Of a stretch of 5,142 nucleotides of DNA, positions 1 through 5,142 are shown piece after piece; the first letter of the stretch is position 1, and each line of letters opens with the position of its first letter. Position numbers and translations under genes: made by a program. This DNA comes from UBA8437 sp963580005 (lineage in GTDB: Bacteria; Planctomycetota; Planctomycetia; Planctomycetales; Planctomycetaceae): contig CAUZJR010000414.1 of the NCBI GenBank assembly GCA_963580005.1, positions 1 to 5,142 on the forward strand. Reading direction: 5' to 3'. The notes beneath the pieces were generated by a model that searched no databases, was not told where the DNA came from, and saw nothing but the letters and a program-made list of their open reading frames with translations.

Positions 1-1353
1 GCTCACCTGGTCGGCATCTGCGGTTCGGGCATGCAGGCATTGGCCGAGTTGCTGAGCGGCATGGGGTGGCGGGTCAGCGGTTCGGATCAACAGGCGACCG
101 GCGAGGTGATCAAGGCCCAGGCTCGTTGTGGCCAGATCATCCGGCCCGGTCATCGTGCGACCCACGTGCCACGGCACGCTGACGTGCTGGTCTACAGCCA
201 GGCGATCGGCGTGGGGAATGTCGAGCGGAAGCAAGCCAAGCGGCTGGGGATCCCTCAGCTGTCCTACAGCCAGATGCTGGGCCGGCTGATGTCGGATCGG
301 GTCGGCGTGTCGATTGCCGGGACGCATGGCAAGAGCACGACGACGGCGATGATGGCCTCGTTGCTCGATTCAGCCGGCCTTTCGCCGTCGGCGGTCGTCG
401 GGGCGCGGTTGATCGACCGGGGGCACAGCGGCTGGGCGGGGGATGGCGAGCTGCTGGTGGTCGAGAGTTGCGAGTACCGGCGCAGTTTCCTGGACCTGGC
501 ACCTCGCCTGGCGGTGATCACCGGGATCGAGCCGGACCACTTCGACTGTTACGGATCACTGGACGAGGCGGTCGACGCGTACGCTGCCTTCGCGGCGTCG
601 ATCGAGAGTTCGGGTTTGCTGCTGGTTGCCGAGGACTGTGCTTCGGCGGCGATTGCGGCCCGGCGGGCGACGGCTCGGGTGAAGACCTACGGCCGGTCCC
701 CGGCATCCGATTGGTGTGCGGCGGAGATACGTCGGACCGACTGGGGCAGCCGATTTCGGCTGCTTGATCGCGGTCGGTTTCTGTGCGAGATCACGGTGCC
801 GGTGCCGGGTCGTCACAACGTCGACAACGCGCTGGCTGCCGCGGCGATGGCGTGCGAGCTGGGAGTCGACCTCGAGCGGGTTCGCGAGGGACTGGCGGAG
901 TATGCGGGGATCCGGCGACGGTTCGAACGGATCGGTTCGTGGCGGGGCGTGACGGTGGTCGACGACTATGCTCATCATCCCACCGCCGTGCGGGCCACTC
1001 TCGAGACGGCACGTGAGACGTTTGGCGAGCGTCGGTTGTGTTGTGCCTTCCAGCCTCACCAGGTTTCCAGAACGGTTGAGTTGTTTGACGAGTTCGTTTC
1101 GAGCCTGAGCGTGGCCGACCTGGTGCTGGTATTGCCGGTCTTTGCGGCTCGAGAAGACGACACTCGGTCGGCGTCGGTCAGCCGCGATTTGGTTGAGCGG
1201 ATCGAGCGGAGTGGCTGGGGGTCTCGCTGCCGCTTCGTGCCTTCTCTTGACCGCCTCGTTGCGACTTTGGACGATGAGACCCGGCCGGGGGACGTGCTGA
1301 TTACGATGGGAGCCGGCGACATCGACCGGGTTCGACATGAGTTCACTCGCTGA
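1..1353 (+). CDS. murC: UDP-N-acetylmuramate--L-alanine ligase MurC (5' end missing)
   Basis: This cytoplasmic Mur ligase joins L-Ala to UDP-MurNAc using ATP, the first step of the peptidoglycan stem peptide. The reading frame is open from base 1, and the first residues (HLVGICGSGM) are the N-terminal Rossmann nucleotide motif of MurC. The ATG at 31 is therefore internal, and the real start lies before the window, probably 5-20 residues upstream. Numbering from base 1 (450 residues visible), I see the ATP P-loop GTHGKST at 107-113, ESCEYRR at 155-161, IEPDHFD at 176-182, GRHNVDNAL at 270-278, RRRFE at 305-309, DDYAHHPT at 321-328, FQPHQVSRT at 350-358 and a C-terminal MGAGD at 436-440. Glu155 and His180 sit where the metal ligands of the family are expected. 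The CEYRR form resembles Bacillus-type MurC more than the EADESD form of E. coli. The length fits a complete three-domain ligase. The stop TGA lies inside murB, which supports translational coupling. The alternative, Mpl, is less likely given the murB-ddl context. Confidence 0.96.
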   Translation, partial: AHLVGICGSGMQALAELLSGMGWRVSGSDQQATGEVIKAQARCGQIIRPGHRATHVPRHADVLVYSQAIGVGNVERKQAKRLGIPQLSYSQMLGRLMSDRVGVSIAGTHGKSTTTAMMASLLDSAGLSPSAVVGARLIDRGHSGWAGDGELLVVESCEYRRSFLDLAPRLAVITGIEPDHFDCYGSLDEAVDAYAAFAASIESSGLLLVAEDCASAAIAARRATARVKTYGRSPASDWCAAEIRRTDWGSRFRLLDRGRFLCEITVPVPGRHNVDNALAAAAMACELGVDLERVREGLAEYAGIRRRFERIGSWRGVTVVDDYAHHPTAVRATLETARETFGERRLCCAFQPHQVSRTVELFDEFVSSLSVADLVLVLPVFAAREDDTRSASVSRDLVERIERSGWGSRCRFVPSLDRLVATLDDETRPGDVLITMGAGDIDRVRHEFTR

Positions 1354-2215
1354 TTTCAGTGACATCACACAACGCGATCGTTCTCTCGCGGAATGGACCT
1401 GGTTGAAGGTCGGTGGTCCGGCCGAGTACCTGGTCGAGCCTCGTTCGATCGACGAGTTGTCGGCGGTGGTGAAGTGCTGCCACGAGACGGACGTGCCGTG
1501 TCGGGTGCTGGGCAGTGGTTCGAACCTGCTGGTGCGAGACGAGGGCATCGGGGGCGTGGTGTTGCGGCTGTCGGAGGAGGCGTTTGGGGAGATCGAGATC
1601 GAGGGTTCGACGGTGACCGCCGGAGCCGGCGCGTTGCTCTCGCACGTCATCTCCCACAGCGTCCGCGCCGGCCTGATCGGCCTCGAGACCCTGGTGGGCA
1701 TTCCCGGCACAGTGGGGGGAGCCCTGCGAGGCAACGCGGGGGGGCGCAGTGGGGACGTGGGCCAGAGTGTCCAGAGCGTGACGGTGATGACATCCAGCGG
1801 CGAGCAGTTCACTCGCAGCGAGGACGAACTGTCTTTTGGCTATCGGCACAGCAGCATCAACGAGCTGGTTGTGATCGAGAGTACGTTTGCTCTGACGACG
1901 GGCGATGTCGACGCAACGCTCAAGAAGATGCGGAAGCTGTGGATCATGCGGAAGGCGACCCAGCCGATGGCTCACCAGTCGGCCGGCTGCATTTTCAAGA
2001 ACCCTCGAGGCATCAGTGCCGGAAGCCTGGTCGAGCAGGCGGGGCTCAAGGGAGAATCGGTGGGCGGGGCCGAGATCAGTGACCGGCACGCCAACTTCAT
2101 CGTGACCGCGCCCGAAGCCACCTCCGGCGACGTGCTCGAGCTGATCGAGCGGGCTCGTGGGCAGGTGACCGAGCAGTTTGGTGTTGATCTGGAGCTCGAA
2201 ATCGGCATCTGGTAA
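1337..2215 (+). CDS. murB: UDP-N-acetylenolpyruvoylglucosamine reductase MurB, type II
   Basis: This FAD enzyme reduces UDP-GlcNAc-enolpyruvate to UDP-MurNAc with NADPH in the cytoplasm, supplying the MurC substrate. It has 292 residues, which fits the shorter type II class. FAD-binding motifs are visible: KVGGPAEYLVEP at 24-35, LGSGSNLLVRD at 58-68 and GIPGTVGGALRGNAGG at 121-136. FGYRHS (167-172), SAGCIFKNP (215-223) and GLKGESVGGAEISDRHANF (236-254) belong to the substrate and C-terminal domains. Cys218 occupies the place of the catalytic Ser of E. coli MurB (Ser229 in AGSFFKNP). Glu288 in the C-terminal LELEIGIW matches the conserved late Glu. The ATG at 1337 overlaps the murC end by 17 bp. 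There is no strong Shine-Dalgarno at a normal distance, so coupling to murC translation is likely. It ends with TAA. Confidence 0.96.
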   Translation: MSSLADFSDITQRDRSLAEWTWLKVGGPAEYLVEPRSIDELSAVVKCCHETDVPCRVLGSGSNLLVRDEGIGGVVLRLSEEAFGEIEIEGSTVTAGAGALLSHVISHSVRAGLIGLETLVGIPGTVGGALRGNAGGRSGDVGQSVQSVTVMTSSGEQFTRSEDELSFGYRHSSINELVVIESTFALTTGDVDATLKKMRKLWIMRKATQPMAHQSAGCIFKNPRGISAGSLVEQAGLKGESVGGAEISDRHANFIVTAPEATSGDVLELIERARGQVTEQFGVDLELEIGIW

Positions 2216-2224
2216 GACGCCCGC

Positions 2225-3241
2225 GTGCCGATTCCAGCCCATCACTTCGACTCGACCTCCGACCACGTTAGGTCTCGAGTCAGCGTATTGGCCGGAGGCG
2301 ATTCGCCGGAACGCGAGATCAGCCTGGCCAGTGGCGAGGCGGTGACCCTGGCACTGAGGGAGCTGGGCCATGAGGTCCGCGAGCTCGACCCGGCGGTGGT
2401 TCGGATTGCGGATTGCGACTGGCGTCCCGGCGAGGTGGCGTTGCTGGCGTTGCACGGTCCGGGTGGAGAAGACGGTCGGATCCAGTCGGAGCTCTGGGAC
2501 CACGGCGTCGCCTACACTGGCTGTGATGTTGAGGCGTCGCGGCGGGCGTTTTCCAAGAGCCGGGCGAAGGCCTGTTTCGAGTCGGCCGGCGTGCCGACTC
2601 CCGAAGCCGTCACGCTGCAGCGGGGGTACGACCCGGCGGTGCCGGCCGGGCTTGTGGCGAGGTGGGGTTTGCCGGTGGTGGTCAAGCCCGATGCCCAGGG
2701 CAGCAGCCTGGGTGTGCGGCTGGTCGAGACTCCCGCACAGTATGGCGAGGCACTGGATCAGGCATTCCGGCTGGGATCCCGGGTGCTGGTCGAACGGGCG
2801 ATCGCGGGCCAGGAATGGACCGTGGGTTGGCTCGACGGCCGGCCATTGCCTGCGACCCTGATCGAGACTCCGCGTGGGTTCTTTGATTTCGAGGCGAAGT
2901 ACCAGGACGAGCGGACGGAATTGAGTTTTCCGGATCCGGTTGCTGGCTCGACGGCCGAGCTGGTGCTGGGGGTGTCGAGGGAGGCCTGCCAGGCGATCGG
3001 AACCCGTGGCCTGGTGCGGGTTGATCTGCTGGTCGATGAGTCGGGGGATCCGTGGGTGCTGGAGGTGAACACGATCCCGGGCCTGACCGATCACAGCCTG
3101 GTGCCCCGGGCCGCTCGTCACGCTGGGCTGGGGCTGGGTCAACTGGCGCTGGAGATGATGGCATCGGCGGGGACCGGGCCGCGTGGCTGGCATATCCGTC
3201 AGGACCAGATGCTCGCGTCACGGCCCACGCCGGTTTGCTGA
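2225..3241 (+). CDS. ddl: D-alanine--D-alanine ligase Ddl
   Basis: This ATP-grasp enzyme joins two D-Ala molecules in the cytoplasm to give the dipeptide that MurF adds to the peptidoglycan precursor. It has 338 residues. Motifs in order are LAGGDSPEREISLASG (22-37), with Glu29 matching E. coli DdlB Glu15; LALHGPGGEDGRIQ (74-87); YTGCDVEAS (97-105); KPDAQGSSLGV (154-164), with Ser160 matching Ser150; FEAKY (222-226) in the omega loop; RVDLLVD (265-271); and EVNTIPGLTDHSLVP (280-294), with Glu280 and Asn282 as metal ligands. Tyr226 matches Tyr216, which argues for D-Ala-D-Ala rather than D-Ala-D-lactate activity. Two other omega-loop Tyr of DdlB (210, 212) are Phe here (220, 222). The GTG at 2225 is the best start: the in-frame murB stop lies 9 bases upstream and I see no better start before the first motif. 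There is no clear Shine-Dalgarno, so it probably depends on murB translation. The roughly 20-residue tail after 318 lacks family motifs. Confidence 0.95.
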   Translation: MPIPAHHFDSTSDHVRSRVSVLAGGDSPEREISLASGEAVTLALRELGHEVRELDPAVVRIADCDWRPGEVALLALHGPGGEDGRIQSELWDHGVAYTGCDVEASRRAFSKSRAKACFESAGVPTPEAVTLQRGYDPAVPAGLVARWGLPVVVKPDAQGSSLGVRLVETPAQYGEALDQAFRLGSRVLVERAIAGQEWTVGWLDGRPLPATLIETPRGFFDFEAKYQDERTELSFPDPVAGSTAELVLGVSREACQAIGTRGLVRVDLLVDESGDPWVLEVNTIPGLTDHSLVPRAARHAGLGLGQLALEMMASAGTGPRGWHIRQDQMLASRPTPVC

Positions 3242-3290
3242 TCGCCGACTCGCGGGCAGATCGCAGGGGTGTCGAAGCTAGTAGATACGT

Positions 3291-3324
3291 CGGTGTGCCT
3301 CCGGAATCTCGCTGCTGCACACCG
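3291..3324. repeat. Perfect 8-bp inverted repeat between ddl and ftsQ
   Basis: The arms CGGTGTGC (3291-3298) and GCACACCG (3317-3324) are perfect complements around an 18-base spacer. As RNA this is an 8-bp stem ending 35 bases before the ftsQ start. No T-run follows, so it does not look like a standard intrinsic terminator. It could be an mRNA processing or stability hairpin, a weak attenuator, or a protein-binding dyad. The pairing is seen directly; the role is inferred. The rest of the gap 3242-3359 has no convincing promoter or gene. Confidence 0.5.
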
Positions 3325-3345
3325 GGGATGACCCTCTGGCGAATC

Positions 3346-3350
3346 GGGAG
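3346..3350 (+). promoter_or_regulatory. Ribosome binding site of the ftsQ-like gene
   Basis: GGGAG lies 9 bases before the ATG at 3360. It is one of only two clear Shine-Dalgarno sequences in the window and fixes the ftsQ start. The ftsQ-like gene can therefore be translated independently of ddl. Confidence 0.7.
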
Positions 3351-3359
3351 TGTTGTGCG

Positions 3360-4283
3360 ATGGTCGATTCACACGAACGGCACGAGGTCGAGACCGAGTC
3401 ACCAGGTGGGAGCCGGATCGCCGCGGTGCTCTGGAGGCCCGGGTTCCTGGTGCTGGTCGTGCTGGTGGTGGTTGCCACGGTGGTTGTGCCGGGGATCATC
3501 GCGCGGTTGCCCGAGTTGGGCGATCGCGAGGAGTACCAGTTGAGTCGCGAGGCGGTCGAGGTGGTCCCGTCGCCTCCGGAGTGGGTCTCCGAGCATTTCT
3601 TGAGTCGAGTGACCTCTTCGGCGACGTGGCCGGTGGAGGGGACGTCGGTGTTCGAGCCGGACCTGGTCAGTCGGGTGGCCGAGTCGTTTGCTCAACAGCC
3701 GTGGGTGGCCCGAGTGGTTCGGGTCGAGCGTCGGATTCCGGCGGGCGTGGTGGTGAGGTTGGAGTACCGACAACCGGTGGCGTGGATCGAAACGACCGGT
3801 GAGTCGGTGGCGGTGGATGTGACGGGGGTGCGGTTGCCTGGTGAGGACCTGCAGGGCGAGGAATGGGGGAAGCTGCCGGTGGTGCAGGGTGTGACCAGTG
3901 AGCCTCCGGCGACCGATGCTGTGGCGTGGGAGGATCGGGGCGTGGTGGCAGGGGCCCGGCTGGCTGCTGCACTCGAGGCGCACTGGGAACCGTTTGACCT
4001 GGAGTCGATCGTGGTCAAGCCGGATCAGGACCGCGTGATGCTGGAGCTGGTGACTCGAGGTGGTTCGCGGGTGGTCTGGGGTCGGCCGCCGGGGACACGA
4101 CATCCGGGCGAATTGACGGTGTCGCAGAAGATCGGCCGCATCATGCAGTTCATCTCGCGATTTGATTCACTCGACCCGCCCCAGGGGCCTCTTGAGATCA
4201 ACATCCGGCACTGGCGTGAGATCATCTATCGGCCGTTGAAGTCCGAGAGTGCCCGGAGCATGACGTTGCGGGTTGTGCGTTGA
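3360..4283 (+). CDS. ftsQ: FtsQ/DivIB-like cell division protein, divergent
   Basis: FtsQ/DivIB proteins are single-pass membrane scaffolds that link early and late divisome parts in the periplasm. This 307-residue protein has a charged N-terminal stretch (1-26), one strongly hydrophobic segment (about 28-50, FLVLVVLVVVATVVVPGII) and then a long extracytoplasmic region. A POTRA-like part spans roughly 60-142 and ends in QPWVARVVRVERRIPAGV and VRLEYRQPVAWIE (113-144), which match the family pattern of a hPWV segment followed by an R.PVA strand. DVTGVRLP (153-160) and KLPVVQGV (171-178) match the next beta domain. The region at 190-217 (W.D..VV.GA.LA..L...W) recalls FtsQ-like proteins of Planctomycetota as I remember them. 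Its place after murC-murB-ddl is the classical ftsQ position and is the strongest support. The ATG is chosen from the GGGAG 9 bases upstream. Sequence similarity to E. coli FtsQ is weak, so the exact role is inferred. Confidence 0.82.
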   Translation: MVDSHERHEVETESPGGSRIAAVLWRPGFLVLVVLVVVATVVVPGIIARLPELGDREEYQLSREAVEVVPSPPEWVSEHFLSRVTSSATWPVEGTSVFEPDLVSRVAESFAQQPWVARVVRVERRIPAGVVVRLEYRQPVAWIETTGESVAVDVTGVRLPGEDLQGEEWGKLPVVQGVTSEPPATDAVAWEDRGVVAGARLAAALEAHWEPFDLESIVVKPDQDRVMLELVTRGGSRVVWGRPPGTRHPGELTVSQKIGRIMQFISRFDSLDPPQGPLEINIRHWREIIYRPLKSESARSMTLRVVR

Positions 4284-4351
4284 GTGGGCGGGTGTGGTTG
4301 GCTCTTTGACCCCGGCATGATCGCCGCTCTGGTATTTCAACGGCCTGCCAA

Positions 4352-4373
4352 CCTCAGCTTGACCCTTCTGAGG
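4352..4373. repeat. Inverted repeat around a putative -35 box
   Basis: CCTCAG (4352-4357) and CTGAGG (4368-4373) are perfect 6-base complements with a 10-base spacer that contains TTGACC, the proposed -35 box. This geometry would suit a repressor operator, but a 6-bp dyad can easily arise by chance. Confidence 0.25.
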
Positions 4374-4388
4374 CACGGGGTGTCTAAT
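4359..4388 (+). promoter_or_regulatory. Putative sigma70-type promoter for the 100-residue gene
   Basis: TTGACC (4359-4364) and TCTAAT (4383-4388) are 18 bp apart, which is within the normal range. The start of transcription would fall near 4395, about 40 bases before the ATG at 4437. I saw no terminator in the gap 4284-4436, so readthrough from ftsQ is also possible. A further TTGACC at 4306-4311 has no good -10 partner. Confidence 0.45.
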
Positions 4389-4422
4389 GTGTCGGCAGAC
4401 TGACGGGCCGAACAACGCTTGG

Positions 4423-4427
4423 GGGAG
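4423..4427 (+). promoter_or_regulatory. Ribosome binding site deciding the start at 4437
   Basis: GGGAG with a 9-base spacer to the ATG at 4437 makes that ATG the start. An in-frame TTG at 4419 lies upstream of this site and would ignore it. Confidence 0.7.
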
Positions 4428-4436
4428 TGTGGGCTG

Positions 4437-4739
4437 ATGGCGGAGCGACGCATCGAGGACATGCCGCTGCGGGACGTGTTCACCGAGGCCGAGCAGCTGG
4501 CTCGGGACCTGGTCGACCATCTCGAGAACGGGTTTCTGCCCAAGGCGAGTGGTTTGAAGGAGTTGGTTGAGGTCAACGAGATGGGGATCGGCTCGGATGA
4601 TGTCCACGACGTGACCGTGCGGAACCACTCGGCTCAGCTGCTCGACCGCGCCCGTTTTGCCGACACGCTGTATGCGCGATTCGACGAGTGTGTCGAGGCG
4701 ATCGACGAGAAGGTCTCGCGGATCACGATGGGCGAGTGA
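4437..4739 (+). CDS. Small helical protein of unknown function
   Basis: I do not recognise this 100-residue protein. Codon use is strongly G/C at third positions like its neighbours, and it has a good ribosome binding site, so it is very likely a real gene. It has no signal peptide, membrane segment or cysteine motif, so it should be cytoplasmic. It is acidic and looks mostly helical: amphipathic stretches at about 10-29 (DMPLRDVFTEAEQLARDLVD falls here) and 64-95, separated by a middle part with KASGLKELVEVNEMGIGSDD (37-56). It may form a small helical bundle or an adaptor. It sits where ftsA or ftsZ would follow ftsQ in many bacteria, but it resembles neither. A link to division is suggested by position only, and its likely own promoter weakens that link. 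Confidence 0.85.
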   Translation: MAERRIEDMPLRDVFTEAEQLARDLVDHLENGFLPKASGLKELVEVNEMGIGSDDVHDVTVRNHSAQLLDRARFADTLYARFDECVEAIDEKVSRITMGE

Positions 4740-4761
4740 GCGGCCCGAGCGGAAAACCTTT

Positions 4762-4789
4762 TTGACCGACTCGAAGTGTCGGGTATAAT
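4762..4789 (+). promoter_or_regulatory. Strong sigma70-type promoter for the last gene
   Basis: TTGACC (4762-4767) and a perfect TATAAT (4784-4789) are 16 bp apart; reading the -35 as TTTGAC gives 17. It lies in a gap between genes, and transcription would start near 4796, giving a leader of about 90 bases before the ATG at 4886. It is the closest match to the consensus in the window and stands out against the high-G+C background. Confidence 0.75.
4766..4782. repeat. Dyad CCGAC-7-GTCGG inside the promoter
   Basis: CCGAC (4766-4770) and GTCGG (4778-4782) are perfect 5-base complements that overlap the end of the -35 box and fill the spacer up to the -10 box. This position suits a repressor or activator site. 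The arms are short, so the call is tentative. Confidence 0.3.
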
Positions 4790-4794
4790 CAGGT

Positions 4795-4847
4795 GACCTC
4801 TCTCAAGAGGTCGGAGATCTTGTCCGACCGGCGTCCGGTTCTCGGTC
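4795..4847 (+). promoter_or_regulatory. Structured 5' leader with overlapping hairpins
   Basis: Three perfect hairpins can be drawn. H1 pairs GACCTCT (4795-4801) with AGAGGTC (4806-4812), loop of 4. H2 pairs GGTCGGA (4809-4815) with TCCGACC (4823-4829), loop of 7. H3 pairs ACCGG (4827-4831) with CCGGT (4835-4839), loop of 3. H1 and H2 share 4809-4812, and H2 and H3 share 4827-4829, so H2 excludes the other two. GACCG (4826-4830) can also pair with CGGTC (4843-4847). H1 starts at the expected transcript start. This fits a switchable leader or a 5' stabilising hairpin. No known riboswitch or T-box is recognised and no T-run follows, so control of translation is more likely than termination. Confidence 0.4.
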
Positions 4848-4885
4848 GCCACACAGTTGTTCCGGCAGCATTCGCTTGCACGTTC

Positions 4886-5142
4886 ATGGATTCACACAAC
4901 CTGACACCTGGGTCGCCGGGCAATAGCCCGGGCGTCGGCCCTGCCGATCTGCCTACCGGTTTGCCTGCCGGCGAGCGTGTTGATGCGCGGCGGGGTGTGG
5001 CGGGAGCGCCCGACGATGGGGCGGCGACGGTGATCAGTGCCGAGCAGCAGTGGCTGGGCGAAGCGATCCCGCTGGGTCCCGGTTCGACACTCTGCAGCCG
5101 GCTGTTTCCTCAAGTTGCGACACCAGTCGAAGGGATTGTCTC
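4886..5142 (+). CDS. Start of an unknown protein (3' end outside the window)
   Basis: The frame stays open for 85 codons from the ATG at 4886 to the right edge. The first 50 residues or so are rich in Gly, Pro, Ala and Asp (PGSPGNSPGVGPADLP and similar) and look disordered. A more ordered part begins near ISAEQQWLGEAIPLGPG and continues to LCSRLFPQVATPVEG. There is no signal peptide and I recognise no domain. The strong promoter about 90 bases upstream supports a real gene. The frame is also open back to 4766, so an earlier start such as the TTG at 4820 is possible, but no start has a good Shine-Dalgarno at normal spacing. I assign no function. Confidence 0.65.
   Translation, partial: MDSHNLTPGSPGNSPGVGPADLPTGLPAGERVDARRGVAGAPDDGAATVISAEQQWLGEAIPLGPGSTLCSRLFPQVATPVEGIV

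Noticed and set aside
31..33. ATG as the murC start
   Set aside because: Residues encoded before it complete the N-terminal nucleotide-binding motif of MurC, so the real start lies outside the window.
556..1812. A 418-codon open frame on the - strand opposite murC and murB
   Set aside because: It is a G+C-driven shadow of the sense genes with low-complexity Arg/Pro-rich translation and no start-site support.
1343..3193. A 616-codon open frame on the - strand across murB and ddl
   Set aside because: It lies opposite two clearly identified genes that share one frame, and high G+C makes antisense stops rare. Its translation is rich in Arg, His, Pro and Gln with no recognisable motif.
4419..4421. 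TTG as the start of the small gene
   Set aside because: The Shine-Dalgarno GGGAG at 4423-4427 lies after it and is well spaced for the ATG at 4437.
4167..4628. A 153-codon open frame on the - strand across the ftsQ end and the small gene
   Set aside because: The + strand gene at 4437-4739 has a ribosome binding site and matching codon use; this frame has neither and overlaps two + strand genes.
4751..4763. AAAACCTTTTT as an intrinsic terminator of the small gene
   Set aside because: The complementary A and T runs leave only two bases for a loop, and no G+C-rich stem precedes the T-run. The T-run instead runs into the -35 box of the next promoter.
3366..4897. Shared GATTCACAC just after the start codons of ftsQ (3366-3374) and the last gene (4889-4897)
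   Set aside because: The match is only 9 bases, the two proteins differ right after it, and no flanking similarity supports duplication.

Overview
The window is a high-G+C, densely coding stretch. All recognisable genes lie on the + strand. It covers the end of a dcw (division and cell wall) cluster in the order murC - murB - ddl - ftsQ-like, followed by a small unknown gene and the start of a second unknown gene. Three features suggest Planctomycetota or a near relative: the very divergent FtsQ-like protein, the CEYRR-type MurC signature, and the absence of ftsA/ftsZ directly after ftsQ. This placement comes from remembered family patterns, not from a search, and is tentative.

Layout. Bases 1-1353 carry murC, cut at its 5' end by the window edge. 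murB (1337-2215) overlaps the murC end by 17 bp. ddl (2225-3241, GTG start) follows after 9 bp and is in the same reading frame as murB, so one TAA plus three codons separates them. A 118-bp gap (3242-3359) holds a perfect 8-bp inverted repeat and a good ribosome binding site. The ftsQ-like gene (3360-4283) comes next. A 153-bp gap (4284-4436) has a plausible sigma70-type promoter and a good ribosome binding site in front of a 100-residue helical protein of unknown function (4437-4739). A 146-bp gap (4740-4885) has the best promoter in the window (TTGACC, 16 bp, TATAAT). It is followed by a leader with overlapping, mutually exclusive hairpins. An unknown gene then starts at about 4886 and runs off the right edge.

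How the genes work together. MurC adds L-Ala to UDP-MurNAc. MurB makes UDP-MurNAc by reducing UDP-GlcNAc-enolpyruvate. Ddl makes the D-Ala-D-Ala dipeptide that MurF later adds. FtsQ-like proteins are membrane-anchored divisome scaffolds. The first three genes are tightly packed and almost certainly cotranscribed. ftsQ may belong to the same transcript, but the gap with the inverted repeat leaves room for separate control. The two downstream genes appear to have their own promoters and may not be related to cell wall synthesis.

I saw no RNA genes, CRISPR arrays, insertion sequences or signs of recent transfer. I did not find a clearly new biological system. The parts most worth a second look are the unknown gene next to ftsQ and the structured leader near the right edge.
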